NCBI GenBank assembly: GCA_023101885.1
Contig: JALPQD010000160.1
Span: 1,612,001 to 1,676,000 of the forward strand
Reading direction: 5' to 3'
DNA from: Typhlomys cinereus
Taxonomy: Eukaryota > Chordata > Mammalia > Rodentia > Platacanthomyidae
DNA: 64,000 nucleotides
The position numbers and the translations under genes were made by a program. Shown here piece after piece: positions 1 to 11,648 of the stretch. Every line of letters starts with the position of its first letter. The first letter of the stretch is position 1. Under the pieces are notes generated by a model, which saw only the letters and a program-made list of their open reading frames with translations, made no database searches and was not told where the DNA came from.

Positions 1-310
1 ATGGACCCTTCTTTCCTCGCACTACCTAGTTCTCAGGAACTCCTTGGGGGTTTTCTCTGGAAGGGTCCTCTGTTTCCACATACTCAGGGCACACTCTAAG
101 GGGGTAACAGGGGGAAACCCCCTGGAGACCACTGCTCATTGTAGCTTCATCTTCACACTTGGACTTCCAGTCGCCCCACCTGCTAGAGTCTCTGTCCTAA
201 TCAATGGGAAAGTTGCTGTTCATTTAATTAAGATGGTGCCAGAAAATCACATGCCAATGTTCGACATGTTCTTAGACAAAGACCCTCCTTGTTTTCATTT
301 ACAGCATTTA
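1..310. other. Unassigned non-coding sequence
   Basis: No recognised repeat or conserved reading frame. The open frame crossing 44-589 runs into a SINE and is a chance ORF. Confidence 0.5.
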
Positions 311-572
311 TTTATTTTTTATTATTCAATTGTGCGTGTTGTGTGTGTGGTGTGTGTGTGGTGTGGTGTGTGTAGAACCACGGACGAATTCGGGAACCAC
401 CATGGACCCTCCACCTCCTTGTTACTCTGCCCCGGGATTCACAGGCTCCGCCCACCAGGACCAGAAACCAGGCCGCCCCCTTCCGCCTGGCGTCTATACG
501 TGGGTTGGATCCAACTCAGGACCTTCTGCCTGCAGGGCAGAGGCTTAACCCCTGAGCCACCTCTCCAGTCCC
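311..572 (-). mobile_element. SINE-1 (tRNA-headed SINE), minus orientation
   Basis: The copy reads backwards: AT-rich tail, a GT-rich stretch, the body, then the tRNA-like head ending in CTCTCCAGTCCC. Target duplication is gcattta (304-310) against gcatttt (573-579). It carries the longer body variant with an extra roughly 9-base segment, like the copies near 29.9 kb and 36.7 kb. Open frames across it are only translations of the SINE. Confidence 0.88.
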
Positions 573-1090
573 GCATTTTATTTTTTTAATGGTAATCCAT
601 TTATTTATTCAATGCCTACCCAAGCCAAGCAGTAAGTACTACTGAAATGCGTCATGCGGGAAATATTATAATTTTCCATTAGCAGATGGGGAAAAGTAAG
701 GGAGACTTTAATTTTCCCAAGATCAAATGATAACTGTCAGATCAAATTCAGTTGACTAGCCCGGAACCTGTGCTTCTGTCAGTACCAGAAGGCCGGGTTG
801 GCGCTTGGATGAGGGGTGCCTCGGGTACTGGTGCGGAAGGTGTCAGTGCACAAGCACAAGATGAAAGAAAAAAATGCTATTTTTTCTATATTGACTTAAT
901 TTTTGGCTAAGCTCCCATCTGTGAAACAAGTGACAATAAAAATCTCCAAGGTTTTCTCTCCACCCCACCTGCACTGCAGAAACAATGTTCCACATATGCA
1001 TATGCTTCTGTGTGTGTATGTGTGTGTGTGCACATAGATGCACAATGAGGCCAGAGGGACAACCTTGGTTGTTGTTCCTCAGGTTCCAAC
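573..1090. other. Unassigned non-coding sequence
   Basis: Mixed-composition sequence without a recognisable gene or repeat, apart from a short GT run near 1010-1030. Confidence 0.45.
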
Positions 1091-1729
1091 CCCTCTTTTT
1101 GTTTCCTCCCTTCTTCCTTTCCTCCTTCCCTCCCTCCCTCTTTCCCTCCCTCTCTTTCTTCCTTCCTTTTTTTTTTTTTTTTTTTTTTGAGACAGGGACT
1201 CTCAATGGTATGGATCGTGCTAAATATGCTAGGTTCCCGAGACCTACCTATTACTCTCTCCAGTGTTGGAATTACAAATGTGTACCAAAATGCTTTTTCT
1301 TTTCTTTCTCTCTCTCTTTTTTGCTTTTCTCTCTTCTGACTCTCTTTTTTCTTTGACTCGATCTTCTCTTTCTATCTCTGCTCTTTTTTTTCTATCTCCC
1401 TTCCATCTCTCTCCTCTCTTCTTCTCTCTCCCTTCCTTCTGCTTCCTTCCTTCCTTCCTCCTCTTCCTTCCTTCCTTCCTTCCTTCCTTCCTTCCTTCCT
1501 TCCTTCCCTGTCCTCTCTTCTCTCTTCTTTCTCTCTCTCTTTCTCTTCTCTCTTTCTCCCTCTCTCCTCCTCCCTCTCTCCTTTCTTTCCTTCCTTCCTT
1601 CCTTCCTTCCTTCCTTCTTTCCTCCTTCCTTCCTTCCTTCCTTCCTTCCTTCCTTCCTTCCTTCCTTCCTTCCTTCCTTCCTTCCTTCCCTGTCTCTCTC
1701 TCTCTCTCTCTTTCTTTCATTTATTGCGA
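1091..1729 (+). repeat. Polypyrimidine tract, (TTCC)n/(CT)n
   Basis: Long run of C and T on the + strand, mostly TTCC tetramers and CT dimers, interrupted by a B1 fragment at about 1168-1292. The open frames here encode only Ser/Leu/Phe/Pro or Lys/Arg/Glu/Gly runs and are not genes. Such mirror-symmetric tracts can form triplex DNA and are length-unstable. Confidence 0.9.
1168..1292 (-). mobile_element. B1 SINE, minus orientation
   Basis: A poly-T run is followed by GAGACAGGGACTCTC and, near the end, GTTGGAATTACAAATGTGTACC, the reverse complement of the 7SL-derived B1 layout. Confidence 0.75.
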
Positions 1730-1732
1730 GCA

Positions 1733-1761
1733 TGCGTTGTGTGTGTGTGTGTATGTGTGTG

Positions 1762-1814
<53 letters not shown>

Positions 1815-2039
1815 CACTGTGTGTCCTTGTGGAAGGCTAAGGGTGTCTTACGGAATCATCCTGTATTGCTTCCACCTCCGTTTTTGCTTCTCTCTGGTGT
1901 TTCCCAGGCTTCACCCACCAGGGACAGAGTGCAAGCCATTGCCATTTTCTCCTGGTGCTTTTAAATGGTACCTGGGATCAAACTCAGGACTCTCAGCTTA
2001 TGAGACAGAGTCTTAACCTCTGAGCCATCTCTCTGGCCC
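1733..2039 (-). mobile_element. SINE-2 (older tRNA-headed SINE), minus orientation
   Basis: Begins with GT and then about 50 bases of GA repeat, followed by GGGCACTGTGTGTCC, the body, and the reversed head GAGCCATCTCTCTGGCCC. It shares its head with SINE-1 but has a different and more diverged body. Six or more further copies occur in the window. Confidence 0.85.
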
Positions 2040-2040
2040 T

Positions 2041-2135
2041 CTCTCTCCCTTTTTTATTTATGGTTTTGGGATTGGACTCAGGTCCTTGTGCGTGCAAAGC
2101 AAGTACTTTATCAACTGAAGCATCTCTTCAATCTA
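2041..2135 (-). mobile_element. ID-type SINE remnant, minus orientation
   Basis: Reversed tRNA-like head: GGACTCAGGTCCTTGTGCGT, then gcaaagcaagtac and a diverged gagccatctct-like end. Confidence 0.55.
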
Positions 2136-2944
2136 GAAAGCAGAGATTATTGCGTTATTATTAGATGGAATGTTGATTGGTTCATGGTGGTTTTATGGAG
2201 CCCTAGATTACAAAGGATTCTGAGGCTACTATGAAGATGAGCAGAGAGACCAACTGAATCTTTCGTCAATGTCTCTCACAGATAGGGAAGAGACAGTGGC
2301 TCTCGTGTGTTGCTCTTGTTCTTGTGCTACATTATACTTTTTCCTGTATTTAATCACATTGTTTATTGTTAGGGCATACAAAGGGAATGGGAAATTTGGG
2401 AAATCAAGGAAGTAAGAATTGGGTTAATAGTACATTGACTTAAGGGGGCTGAAACAATATTGACCTATCCACCATTGCTAGCTCTTGTTTTGGTGGTTTT
2501 GTCCTATAATGGTTTCTGAGCGATATACATAAATGGGGAGGAAATCCTGGCTCATAGCTCCCTCTTTTCATGGAGACTGGAGTGGATGCACTTGGAAGTT
2601 TTGTGTTGGTTTGCCTTCCTCTTGTGCAGTTCAACTATGACTTAGATGACCCTCATGAGCCCTGGTTCCTCTCTGTCCCCTCTTCTTCATCCCTTCTTCC
2701 TTCTCTTTCTCTCCTCTCTTCCTGTACATCTCCCCCTTCCTTCATCTCCATTTGTCTCCCATCCCTGATTTCCTCCTTTCTTCTCTCTCTATCCCTTGCT
2801 CTTTTCCTTCACTCATCCATCCATTCTTTTTTTCAGTCTTCTGGCAAGTTTGGACACTTTGGCTTTTATCTTCTCCAGCACTATCCATGTGACCCCATTT
2901 ACTGATCTCAGTAAGAACTGTTCACAAACTCAAAAACCAAGTTA
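2136..2944. other. Unassigned sequence with a pyrimidine-rich part
   Basis: No gene seen. About 2660-2830 is C/T-rich, resembling decayed antisense LINE-1 3' UTR, but I cannot assign it. Confidence 0.4.
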
Positions 2945-2949
2945 GTTGG

Positions 2950-3296
2950 TGTCATGTCATGGTTTGAAATGTGTCCCACACGGTCTCATGTGTTTGGAAA
3001 GGTCATGGAACCTTTAGGAGGGGGAGCCTTGCTGAAAGAAGGCAGTCACAGGGAGTGGTCCTTGATGAGGTTTAGACCCACCCTACTTCCTACAGAGGCT
3101 TGTTTTTCCAGCTGTGTCTCCAAGATGTCTGCAGTGACCTAGGGCTACTCCAGCTTTTGCCACCAGCCATGCCACTTCCACCATGAAAGACTATTATCTC
3201 CCCTCTGGAACTATAAATGAAATAAATCTCCCTTTCTCCCTTAAGTTGCTTGACTTGGGGTGTTCTCTCACAGAAACACAAAGAGAAACAAGTGCA
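2950..3296 (+). mobile_element. LTR-2 solo LTR (MaLR-type)
   Basis: Element of 347 bp beginning TG and ending CA, flanked by the perfect 5-bp duplication GTTGG (2945-2949 and 3297-3301). It holds an AATAAA signal near its 3' end, in the block reading AAATAAATCTCCCTTTCTCC. The opening TCATGGTTTGAAATGTGTCC resembles MT/ORR1-class MaLR LTRs. No coding capacity. Confidence 0.9.
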
Positions 3297-3301
3297 GTTG
3301 G

Positions 3302-4063
3302 TTTCCTTTTTTTTTTTTTTCTTCAGCTTTGAGGACTCTTGGTTGATTAGCACATTAGACTTGACTATGAAATGCTATCAGGTACACAGTTACATAACTT
3401 ACTTCTTGTTGTATGTATAGACACATTCAGATTCATGGCATGTTTATAACATTTCACTGCTGTATCAGCTTATTGTTTCATAGTATTTTTTTAATTTTTA
3501 TTTCTTCCACTCACACAAAGTTGATAAGTACCCCATTGCCCTCCCTCCTCCACCCCTCCCTGGATCCCCTTGCTCTCTCCCCCTTTTTCCCTTTCCTTTC
3601 CTCCCCTCCCTCCCTTTAGTGTAGTGACATTTATGATTTCTGTTTCTAAGAGGCAAGAGCAAGGTGCAGCTTTCAGGGTTCTGTGCTTTGGATCATCTCG
3701 TCAGCGGCAGCACTGAATCCGCCAGGCGTGTAGCCCTCTCTAGGCTCAGCTCTTGGTGTCAATCTGCGATCAGTCCTTGCCATGGGATCCTTTCTACAGC
3801 GCAGCTCACAGCAAGGCAGCGTCCTTCGTCAACAGTGAGCAAGCAAGAAGAGCCAGCAAGATGGAAATCACGATCTTTTGTAACTTGGCCTTGGAAGTGA
3901 GATGCTACCACTTTTGTCATCTTCTGCTTGTTGAAGTTTAGCCATGAGGTCCACATTGTCCTGAAAAGGAAGGGGTTTTCTATTGACATGAATACTAGTA
4001 GATGTGGTCACTGGAGTTCTCCCTCCTACAGTTGTGCTCTCAAAAGGTGACAGTGTCTCAACA
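3302..4063. other. Non-coding; probable ancient LINE remnants
   Basis: A poly-T run and pyrimidine-rich stretch (3480-3620) suggest old antisense LINE-1 3' sequence. 3740-3940 has the feel of an ancient mammalian interspersed repeat (agcaagatggaaatcacgat). Assignment is uncertain. Confidence 0.35.
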
Positions 4064-4073
4064 GACTTCGAAT

Positions 4074-4427
4074 TGTCAGTTCACTTTTAGTTAGTGCCTT
4101 ACTTATTTTTCCTGAAAAATACCCTGACAAAAACCAACTTAACGGGGACAGGGCTCACAGCGCAAGGGTGCATCATGGTGGGGTAGTCCTGATGGCAGGA
4201 ATCTGGGGCTGCTAGTCACATTACACGTACCACAAAGAATGCTGGTGTTCAGCTGGCTTTTCCCAGCCCCCAGCCTGGGGATGGTGTCTGTCCTTTTAGA
4301 GTGAGTCTTTCCATCTCTATTAACCTAATTAAGAGTCTAATCTAAATAAGCCCTCACAGGAAAGTCCAGAGGCTTGTCTCCTAGGCAATTCTAGACACTG
4401 ACACATTGACAATCATTAACCATCACA
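4074..4427 (-). mobile_element. MaLR-type LTR, minus orientation
   Basis: Reversed LTR: TTAGTTAGTGCC near the left edge and AACCATCACA at the right edge match the reversed ends of rodent MaLR LTRs. No clean target duplication was found. Its left boundary plus about 10 bp of flank (4064-4101) is copied into another LTR at 5627-5664. Confidence 0.65.
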
Positions 4428-4624
4428 GTTGGTACAGGAGGGTGGAGGGCAATCAGGATTAACAAACTTCTATTAAGAACAATGTGCTAAGCTCAGTGCC
4501 AGTTGGCCTCCTGGCTCCTCACTTAAGTTGAAATTTCATACCTTTCCTGTGATATGCATATTTGTGGCTGGCTCTGCTAGTTTTTCTTTAGTGTCATTCT
4601 TTGGTTCTTTTAGCATACAATGAT

Positions 4625-4778
4625 TTTTAAAATACTGTTTATTTATTCGTGTTGCTGCTGTTGAGAGAGAGAAAGATCTTTCCGAAGTCAAAGTCAGATC
4701 TCTGCTTCTCTTATGTGGACTCCGAGACTTGAACTCTGGTTGCCAAGTTTGTGCATCACTGAGTCATCTCTAGGGAAA
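4625..4778 (-). mobile_element. B2/B3-type SINE, minus orientation
   Basis: Tail-like TTTATTTATT, a GA run, then GACTTGAACTCTGG and gagtcatctctag, the reversed tRNA-like head of a diverged B2/B3 SINE. Confidence 0.65.
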
Positions 4779-5511
4779 GAAAGTGGTGTCCTTTCCTCTT
4801 TAGACTTTCTCATCCTTCTACCTGGAATGTAAGCCCTAGATCATGATGCTAAAGCCACAGGGAGGAATTAACAGGATGGGGGGGGGGTCTCTGCTCAAGG
4901 TACTGTGAGTGCAATAGCACCTTGACACTGCCTCTTGGGGATTATTTAAACCACTGATGCTAGGTACCCAGATCTTGGCATGCTTGCAGCTCACCGAGGA
5001 TGGGCCCTTCTTTTATAGTTAGCAGGCTTGTAAAACCAAGAACTAAAACTGCAGTGTTTGCTGGCCAAAGGAATGGACTATCAGGTATTTTCTCCTTTCT
5101 CAGACAGAGACATATTCAGAGTCATTGATAAATAACTGATATGATTACTATCTAGAGGAAGCAATGTTATAAAGATCAAGCCCACAGAGTTTGTGTCTGC
5201 CCATAGGATTTAACCCAAATCAATCAGTTACTCATATGGACAGAAAGACACTCCTCAGGAATTGCCATCTGTTCCTGAATCCTTTTAGAATAGTATAAAG
5301 CTGATGGAAAACATAGATTGGCACATGATTTTGATCATTGCTTACCCTCAGCCCTCTGCAGTACTTCTGTTTGTAATAAACTTCTCCTATCCTCTACTTT
5401 ATTCTGTGAGGCTTCACTAAATTCTTTTGATAAGAATGAGTTTGCCAAAGAAGTTCAGAGCAAGAACTTCATGACCTTGCTATGCTATGGCTACTGTTAT
5501 TGCCAAACTTG
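4779..5511. other. Unassigned non-coding sequence
   Basis: No gene or clear repeat recognised; a short G run lies near 4878. Confidence 0.45.
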
Positions 5512-5516
5512 GCTGG

Positions 5517-5984
5517 TGTCATAATTAGGCACAGGTGTCAACTTGACAGCTGAGAATTAGTGGTTGGGTTAAGTCCAGAGCAAACCTATAGGAGATTGTC
5601 TAGCTGATGGGGACAGACCTCGAATTGACTTCGAATTGTCAGTTCACTTTTAGTTAGTGCCTTAGTCCATTTTGGGTGGGACTAGCCCTGAACAGGTGAA
5701 TAGAATACTGAGAGCTGGTTGAGTCCAGTCCATTGTGGGTGGGACTAGCCCTGAACAGGTGAATAGAATACTGAGAGCTGGTTGAGGAAGTTGGCATCCT
5801 TGTGTACACTTGGCCAGACATGCTGGTCTGGCAAGTAAGGATCGTCCATCTCTCAGCTGTTATGTGGTGATGGTGTGGCCAGTTCCCTCAGCCCTTTAAC
5901 CAGACTGTTCTAAGGAAATAAATCCCTTGTTCCTTTAGCCGTTTGATGGTCATTTATCAGCAACCATGCAGGTGAACTACAACA
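5517..5984 (+). mobile_element. LTR-1 solo LTR (MaLR/ERVL-type) with internal insertion and tandem duplication
   Basis: Starts TGTCATAATTAGG and ends CTACAACA, flanked by the perfect duplication GCTGG (5512-5516, 5985-5989). An AATAAA-type signal lies near 5917. Compared with the copy at 36070-36502 it has two additions: a 38-base segment (5627-5664) identical to 4064-4101, and a 64-bp tandem duplication with copies starting at 5665 and 5729. Confidence 0.92.
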
Positions 5985-5989
5985 GCTGG

Positions 5990-6182
5990 CAATAATGGGC
6001 AAGTCTAATCTAATTAGTTTACAATTCAGTACATATAAGCGAGGCCCTACATGTAGCAGAAACAAGGTACAAGGGCTTGTTTGAGCACAAGATTGACAAA
6101 TGCTGTTAGAAGACAGTAATTACATTATACTTGGTAGCCAAAGGGGGAAAAAAAAACTTAAACAAGTCCTTTTTCTCAATAT
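5990..6182. other. Unassigned non-coding sequence
   Basis: Short spacer between two solo LTRs; nothing recognised. Confidence 0.5.
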
Positions 6183-6187
6183 GAATG

Positions 6188-6579
6188 TGTGATTGTTAAC
6201 CTGGTTGTCAACTTGACCACACTTGAGATTAACACAAAGACCTAAATCTGGATAATTTAGCAGATCAGATAAAAGGAATCACAAACCAGAATCTGAGCTC
6301 TAGGAGACTCTCTTGCCCTTTGCTGGCAAACTCATTTCCTGCCTGCCCCTTGACTTCTTAGACCCTCCAACATTCCAATGTGATTGAAGCCCAGAGATTC
6401 TCCAGGAATCCTCCAGCCTTCAGTCATAGACTGGGACTGCTGGGATGCTCAGCTTTTGGATTAAGCAGCTACTGGCAGCCATTGTTGGACCACCTAGACT
6501 GTATTTCGTTATCCAATCCAATAAATTCCTTTCATATATTCATTTTATTGGTTTTGTTGCTCTAGAGAATACTAATACG
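6188..6579 (+). mobile_element. Ancient ERVL/MLT-type solo LTR
   Basis: Begins TGTGATTGTTAACCTGG and ends ACTAATACG (expected CA decayed to CG), flanked by GAATG on both sides (6183-6187, 6580-6584). The TTCAGTCATAGACTGGGACT block, AATAAA near 6520 and the final CTCTAGAGAATACTAATA are typical of old mammalian ERVL-related LTRs. Confidence 0.82.
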
Positions 6580-6617
6580 GAATGTAACTTTGCTTTTTTA
6601 TATAATTTTAAATTTTT

Positions 6618-6901
6618 ATTATTATTATGTGTGTGTGCGTGCGTGCATGCGTGTGTGTGTGCGTGTGCGTGCGTGTGCGTGCGTGTGTGTGTGTCAGAGG
6701 GCACTGTATGCGCACTTGGAGACTCAAAGGTGATGCTGGGAATCTCCTGGATTGCTCTACCTTCTATTTGCAATGCTCTGGGGTTTTGCAGACTCTGCCT
6801 TGCAGTGCAGGAAGTACAGTCACAGGCCATTTTCCTGGCATTTTTATATGGGATCTGGGGTCCAAACAGCAGAGGCTTAACCCCTGAGCCTCTCTCCCTC
6901 C
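6618..6901 (-). mobile_element. SINE-2, minus orientation
   Basis: GT/GC dinucleotide run (6626-6695), then CAGAGGGCACTGTATGCGC, the body, and a shortened reversed head ending about 6901. The reading frames here are SINE translations. Confidence 0.8.
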
Positions 6902-9057
6902 TGTTAGCCAATCCTTTCAAAACAGACATCATTTTTAGTTCAAGGGTCAACGAACAAGATTTGATCCCAGAGGAACAATTCATGATGTTTGTTCTTTTCA
7001 CTGGGGACCAGCAGATATTCCTAAACAAACGTCAACATAGTAACCTGTTTGGAGTCCCTTTCTCTTTTTAAGTTGCTTTATTAGTGAATTAAAAATAAAA
7101 TTAATGTCTAGAAGTTACTTTTACTCTCAGAAAATGTACCACATGGAAGTTCTTTGAACACAGGGCACAGAAAAGTCACAAAAAGCACATTGCAATTATG
7201 TTATTAATATTTAAATATTTGCTGAAAAAAGAAAACCTTTGGTTTTTAGGAAAGAAAAGAATTCACAACTCATGTTGATAATTTCTGCAACTTTATTATG
7301 GAATTGGAAAATTCAATTAAAGCTATCTCAGCATTCTGAATTACATATTACATTGCTTTTCATTTCTTTGATTTATGATTTTTAAGGTGCCCAACATATT
7401 TGCATTCTTTCCAAACAATGATTATTTTCCTAGTAAGAGAATGATAAGATTTTACTTAATATAGTTAGATCATAGAGTTCTATAAAATATTGTACTCAAA
7501 GTACAAAAATAAGTGCTTTTTTATTCATATTTAATACTGCTTTTATATGTTTCTTCTGATATCTTAGCTAACTTCATATAAATAAAAATACAAAGAAAAA
7601 GGGAAAAAGCAGGAGATTGTTTGACATCTGGAAATTAGATAAGTATTTTGTTAACAGTTTGCTTTTCATTAAGAAATAAGAGATAACCTTCTGTGGTTAT
7701 ATGGTGTTCATAACAATTGGACACAAAAAGAATTCTATGAAGGAATAAGAGTAAAATACTAATAATTTAATTAAATATTTAAGCCAGGATTTGCATTCTG
7801 GGATCCCACATATGTCTTAGGAATTATAATAGAAAATGATAAATTTCAAAACAGATTTGTACATTTGTGAAAAATAACCATACTGCACTGCAAATCCTCT
7901 GTTACCAAAATATCCAGATATGACTAAGACTTGTCGAATAGAGAACTGAATTTCATAGACACATGGGTGCTTAGAAAACAGTAATAGTTAATGTCCAATA
8001 TGCTTTCAAATAAAGAGTGTAGTATCCACTCATTAAGATCTCAAATCTGTGAGTTTCCCAATTCCACACTCTATAATTAAACTATCTTCTCTTTCTGTTT
8101 TAGCATAGTTCTTGATATTTCCCTGAGGGAAAATATTTGAAAACTCACTCAAATAAAATAATAGGTCATATTTGGCAATTGTAGTGGAAACTTAAAGACA
8201 GAATGGAATTGGTTACCTTGGGGATTTTGGACAAGTGGAAAACCCATCAGCTGATGTGAATGTGAGCAGTTTTGAAAATGGTAAAATGGACCACTGGACT
8301 CTTTGCTGACTGTAGAGAGAAGCAGGGATCCTGCATTTGTATCACTTGCTCTGGCATCAGAGTGGGTGTGTAGGAAACTTAGACGGTTGACACATTCAAT
8401 GGCCGATACTTGGTGAGTTCGTAGCAGTACTGCTTGGAAATGCTGATATTAGTAAAGATAAAGGAAAGGGAAAATGACTTCCTGATATCATTACAAAGTA
8501 ATCAAAGCTGCTTTTGGTGCAACATGAAGGGTTTTGGTGAGGAGCAGATAATGAACATCCTTAATACTGAGGTTAAATGCAAAACAATTTGTGTTTGGGC
8601 AAATTTGTAAAACAAGAAGAGAAAGAACAAGATGTAAAAATTTCTTTAGAAGTTCCATCTCATTTGGGATACAAGTAGCTTAATTTTAGGAACGAAAGAA
8701 CCAGCAAGGCACTGTAACGCTCCTGATGTTCTGCGGGTAGTGCTAGAGTCAGCAAACATCTGCAGAAGCCATCGTTCATCACGCCCCTGAATCATCTGGC
8801 CTAGTGGTTATTTATTCCACCAAACAGGTGGAACTCAGAACCACAGCCCAGGGAGAGAAGAGAAGGAGGCTCGGAGACAGGCTGGAGTAGGAGGTGGCTC
8901 TGAGGTGGTTTGGTGTCAAAGGTGATGCATTCCTTGGTACACTATGATCCCTTCTTAATCAGAGTAAGTGGCTGAGCCCTGCTTCAACTAAGAGGAGCAG
9001 GTCCATAACTAAGAAATGCCAGGTCAGAAACCAAACCAAACCAACCAAACTAAACCA

Positions 9058-9125
9058 TAAAACCAAACCAAATCTCACCACCACCACTACTACCACCACC
9101 ACCACCAGCAACAACAACAGCAAAA
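9058..9125. repeat. Imperfect (ACC)n/(AAC)n simple repeat
   Basis: Runs of ACCACC and AACAAC triplets on the + strand, giving a Gly/Val-rich frame on the - strand that is not a gene. Confidence 0.8.
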
Positions 9126-11221
9126 CACAAATACGAGGAGGACTTGAAGTATAATTTGTTATCTAAGCTGGGAGAGATTTCAGAGTAAGGAGCCTCACCG
9201 TGGATATTCATACTGGTCCCAGAATGTGTCCTCACTGTAGAATGACATTGCTAAGCCTTGAGTGGGGTCACATTCTCCAGCCTCCACACCATTCTGTGGG
9301 CTGATTTTTGTGTTTTAAGGTTCTGCATCTTCCATTGTGTTAGACAAAATACAATACAAGGAAAGAGGACGAAACTTGTTTTTTGTTTGTTTGTTTTGCT
9401 TGATTTCTGTCTTGAAGCAGAAAAATGTGTCTGGGGAGGTAGTGTAATGTGTTCTATTTTTATTCCGTATGTTGGAATGAATGAAGGCTTCAAACTTTCT
9501 TTTATTTTTTTTCTTCTAGGTTGGTTATGAAATCCTTTTTTCATAAGTTTTTTTTTCTTTAAAGCATTTACCACATAACTGAAGGGAATAAGGAAGGGCA
9601 CACAAAGCTTAAGGTTTCCCATAAATAAATCTGTGTGTTGATAAACATTGCTGCATTCAGCTTTCTGCATAAACATTGCAAGGAAAATCTGGCTTTTAAA
9701 AATATTCGACTTTGGGGCTAATAGAATATTTTGACTTAACCAATTTTGACTTGATGAAAATTTAATGTTCTATTCTACAAATAAAGAAATAGGGTCTAAG
9801 AATCTAATAATTTCATTCATTCTCACCTGACCTGCATTGCTTGGTAATCATATTAGCAAATACAGATCCAAAGGCTGGTGGATGCATTTCACTGTCTCTG
9901 AATGTGCTGTCTGCAGGGCATTTTCAAGAAGGTACTGGATCGATGGAAAGCTACTGGATTGATGGGCTGGAGAATTGGTTGGTTGATGATGGTGTCACAT
10001 TAAGTACAAATATTTGCTACCTTGTTGCTCTCTGCTCTTCAATAACTATGCACAAGTTCATAAGTTATACAGTAATATTTAAGTATTTATGACAAATTTC
10101 ATTATCAGGCTATATTTTTTAACTTAGTCTTACCTTAAACATATATACAGTCTGCAAAAATGTATCTATATAATATAAAAAGTGCTAAGTCTCTGGGTTA
10201 ATTCTGAGAAATACCCTCTGCTCCCTAAGAACTTTCACTGAATCCAAGGAGAGGACGTGAAGCATGGCCTTATGGAATACTGGGCATGCTGCACTTTTTA
10301 CTGGTAAGTCACTTTTAAGAAGCCTTGGATAAGACTGGAGTTGTTCACAGTAACACATCATACCAAATTTTACATTTTGAACCTAAAGAAAATATAATAC
10401 TTTTTAATAGTACTTTTTATTTACTTTATTACTTTCATAGTGACTTTGTTTATTGGTCCTTATTTACAAAAAACACCCTGGAGAATCATCTCCCTGCTTG
10501 CATGTACTGTAGTTGTTACCCAGTTGACCAAGACAGAATTATGAATCATCTAAAATGTGAACTATACTGAACCTTAATACAGGTTGAAAATTATATCAAT
10601 AAACTACCTTTTTAAGCTGTGCTACCAGAAGAGTTTTAAAAAACTTTTAAGTTAAACAAAATTAACTCTCTGAATGATTTTGTGATTTTCTTTATTGGAT
10701 ATTTTGTGAAGTCACTATTTTCTTTACATGAGGTAGTTTTTATCAATGTTTTGGGTGCTGTTACCTAAACACCATGGGGGTTGGCACAATGCTGGGTTGC
10801 ATGCTGGGGGTACCCTAGTAATTTGGGAGAATTTTAGCTTATTGCAGTTGAAGGTATTCTTGATTTCTGAATCTGTGGGACAGGACAACAATTTGAGCAA
10901 AGAACAGTTTAAAGACAAGAGAAAGGATCCATATTTCCCCTTGTACGTCCCACATGTCTAAGGACTCCTGGATGATTTTAATTGTCAAGAAACTAATAAT
11001 TATCAAAAGGTAGAAAAGTGATTTTCATTTGCTAGATCCTTCTAAATTAACGTTTAGGGTATTTTGTTGTTATCATTTGATTGCCCTAATAATTTTGGTT
11101 TTTCTATGGGGAATTAAGAAACAGTTAACTAAGAAAAAGAAAAATAGATAAGGATGCAAAAGGCTGAAGGTGTTAAAGAGGTATAATTTTCTAAGCTAAA
11201 ATATGAACATTTTGCAAAATT

Positions 11222-11345
11222 AAGGTGTATTGGTGTACTTCTATAATTCCAGGTCTTTGGACCCAGAGATAGGAATATTTTGAAGATAATCAGAACTGCA
11301 GTGAGGGACCCTGCCTTAAAAATGCTAAAAACAAACAAACAAACA
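11222..11345 (+). mobile_element. Diverged B1 SINE
   Basis: GGTGTATTGGTGTACTTCTA, ataattccagg, and a final gagggaccctgccttaaaaat with an AAAC-rich tail match an old B1. Confidence 0.6.
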
Positions 11346-11606
11346 AAAAAAAGCAAGCAAGCAATTTCTTAATTTGAAATTGACATTTTCAATGCATTTA
11401 TTCTAATAAAACTCAAAGTCTTCTCTAGATAAAATTAGTAAAGTGTAATGTAATTTAAGCACCCTCTCTACCCAACTCCATCTACTACTCATTAATATAA
11501 AGATTAGTCTTAGGGAGGTAAACACTGTGTTTCATCTCAAAAGAAAGGGTATAGTGTTACACTGGTAATTTTCTTGACATTTCAGCACTTGTGCACACAT
11601 ATATAG

Positions 11607-11607
<1 letters not shown>

Positions 11608-11647
<40 letters not shown>
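11608..11647. repeat. (GT)n microsatellite
   Basis: About 20 uninterrupted GT units; potential Z-DNA and a length-polymorphic marker. Confidence 0.95.

Positions 11648-11648
<1 letters not shown>

Noticed and set aside
1244..1964. Long frames on both strands of the pyrimidine tract
   Set aside because: Pure simple-sequence translation (Ser/Leu/Phe/Pro or Lys/Glu/Gly/Arg).
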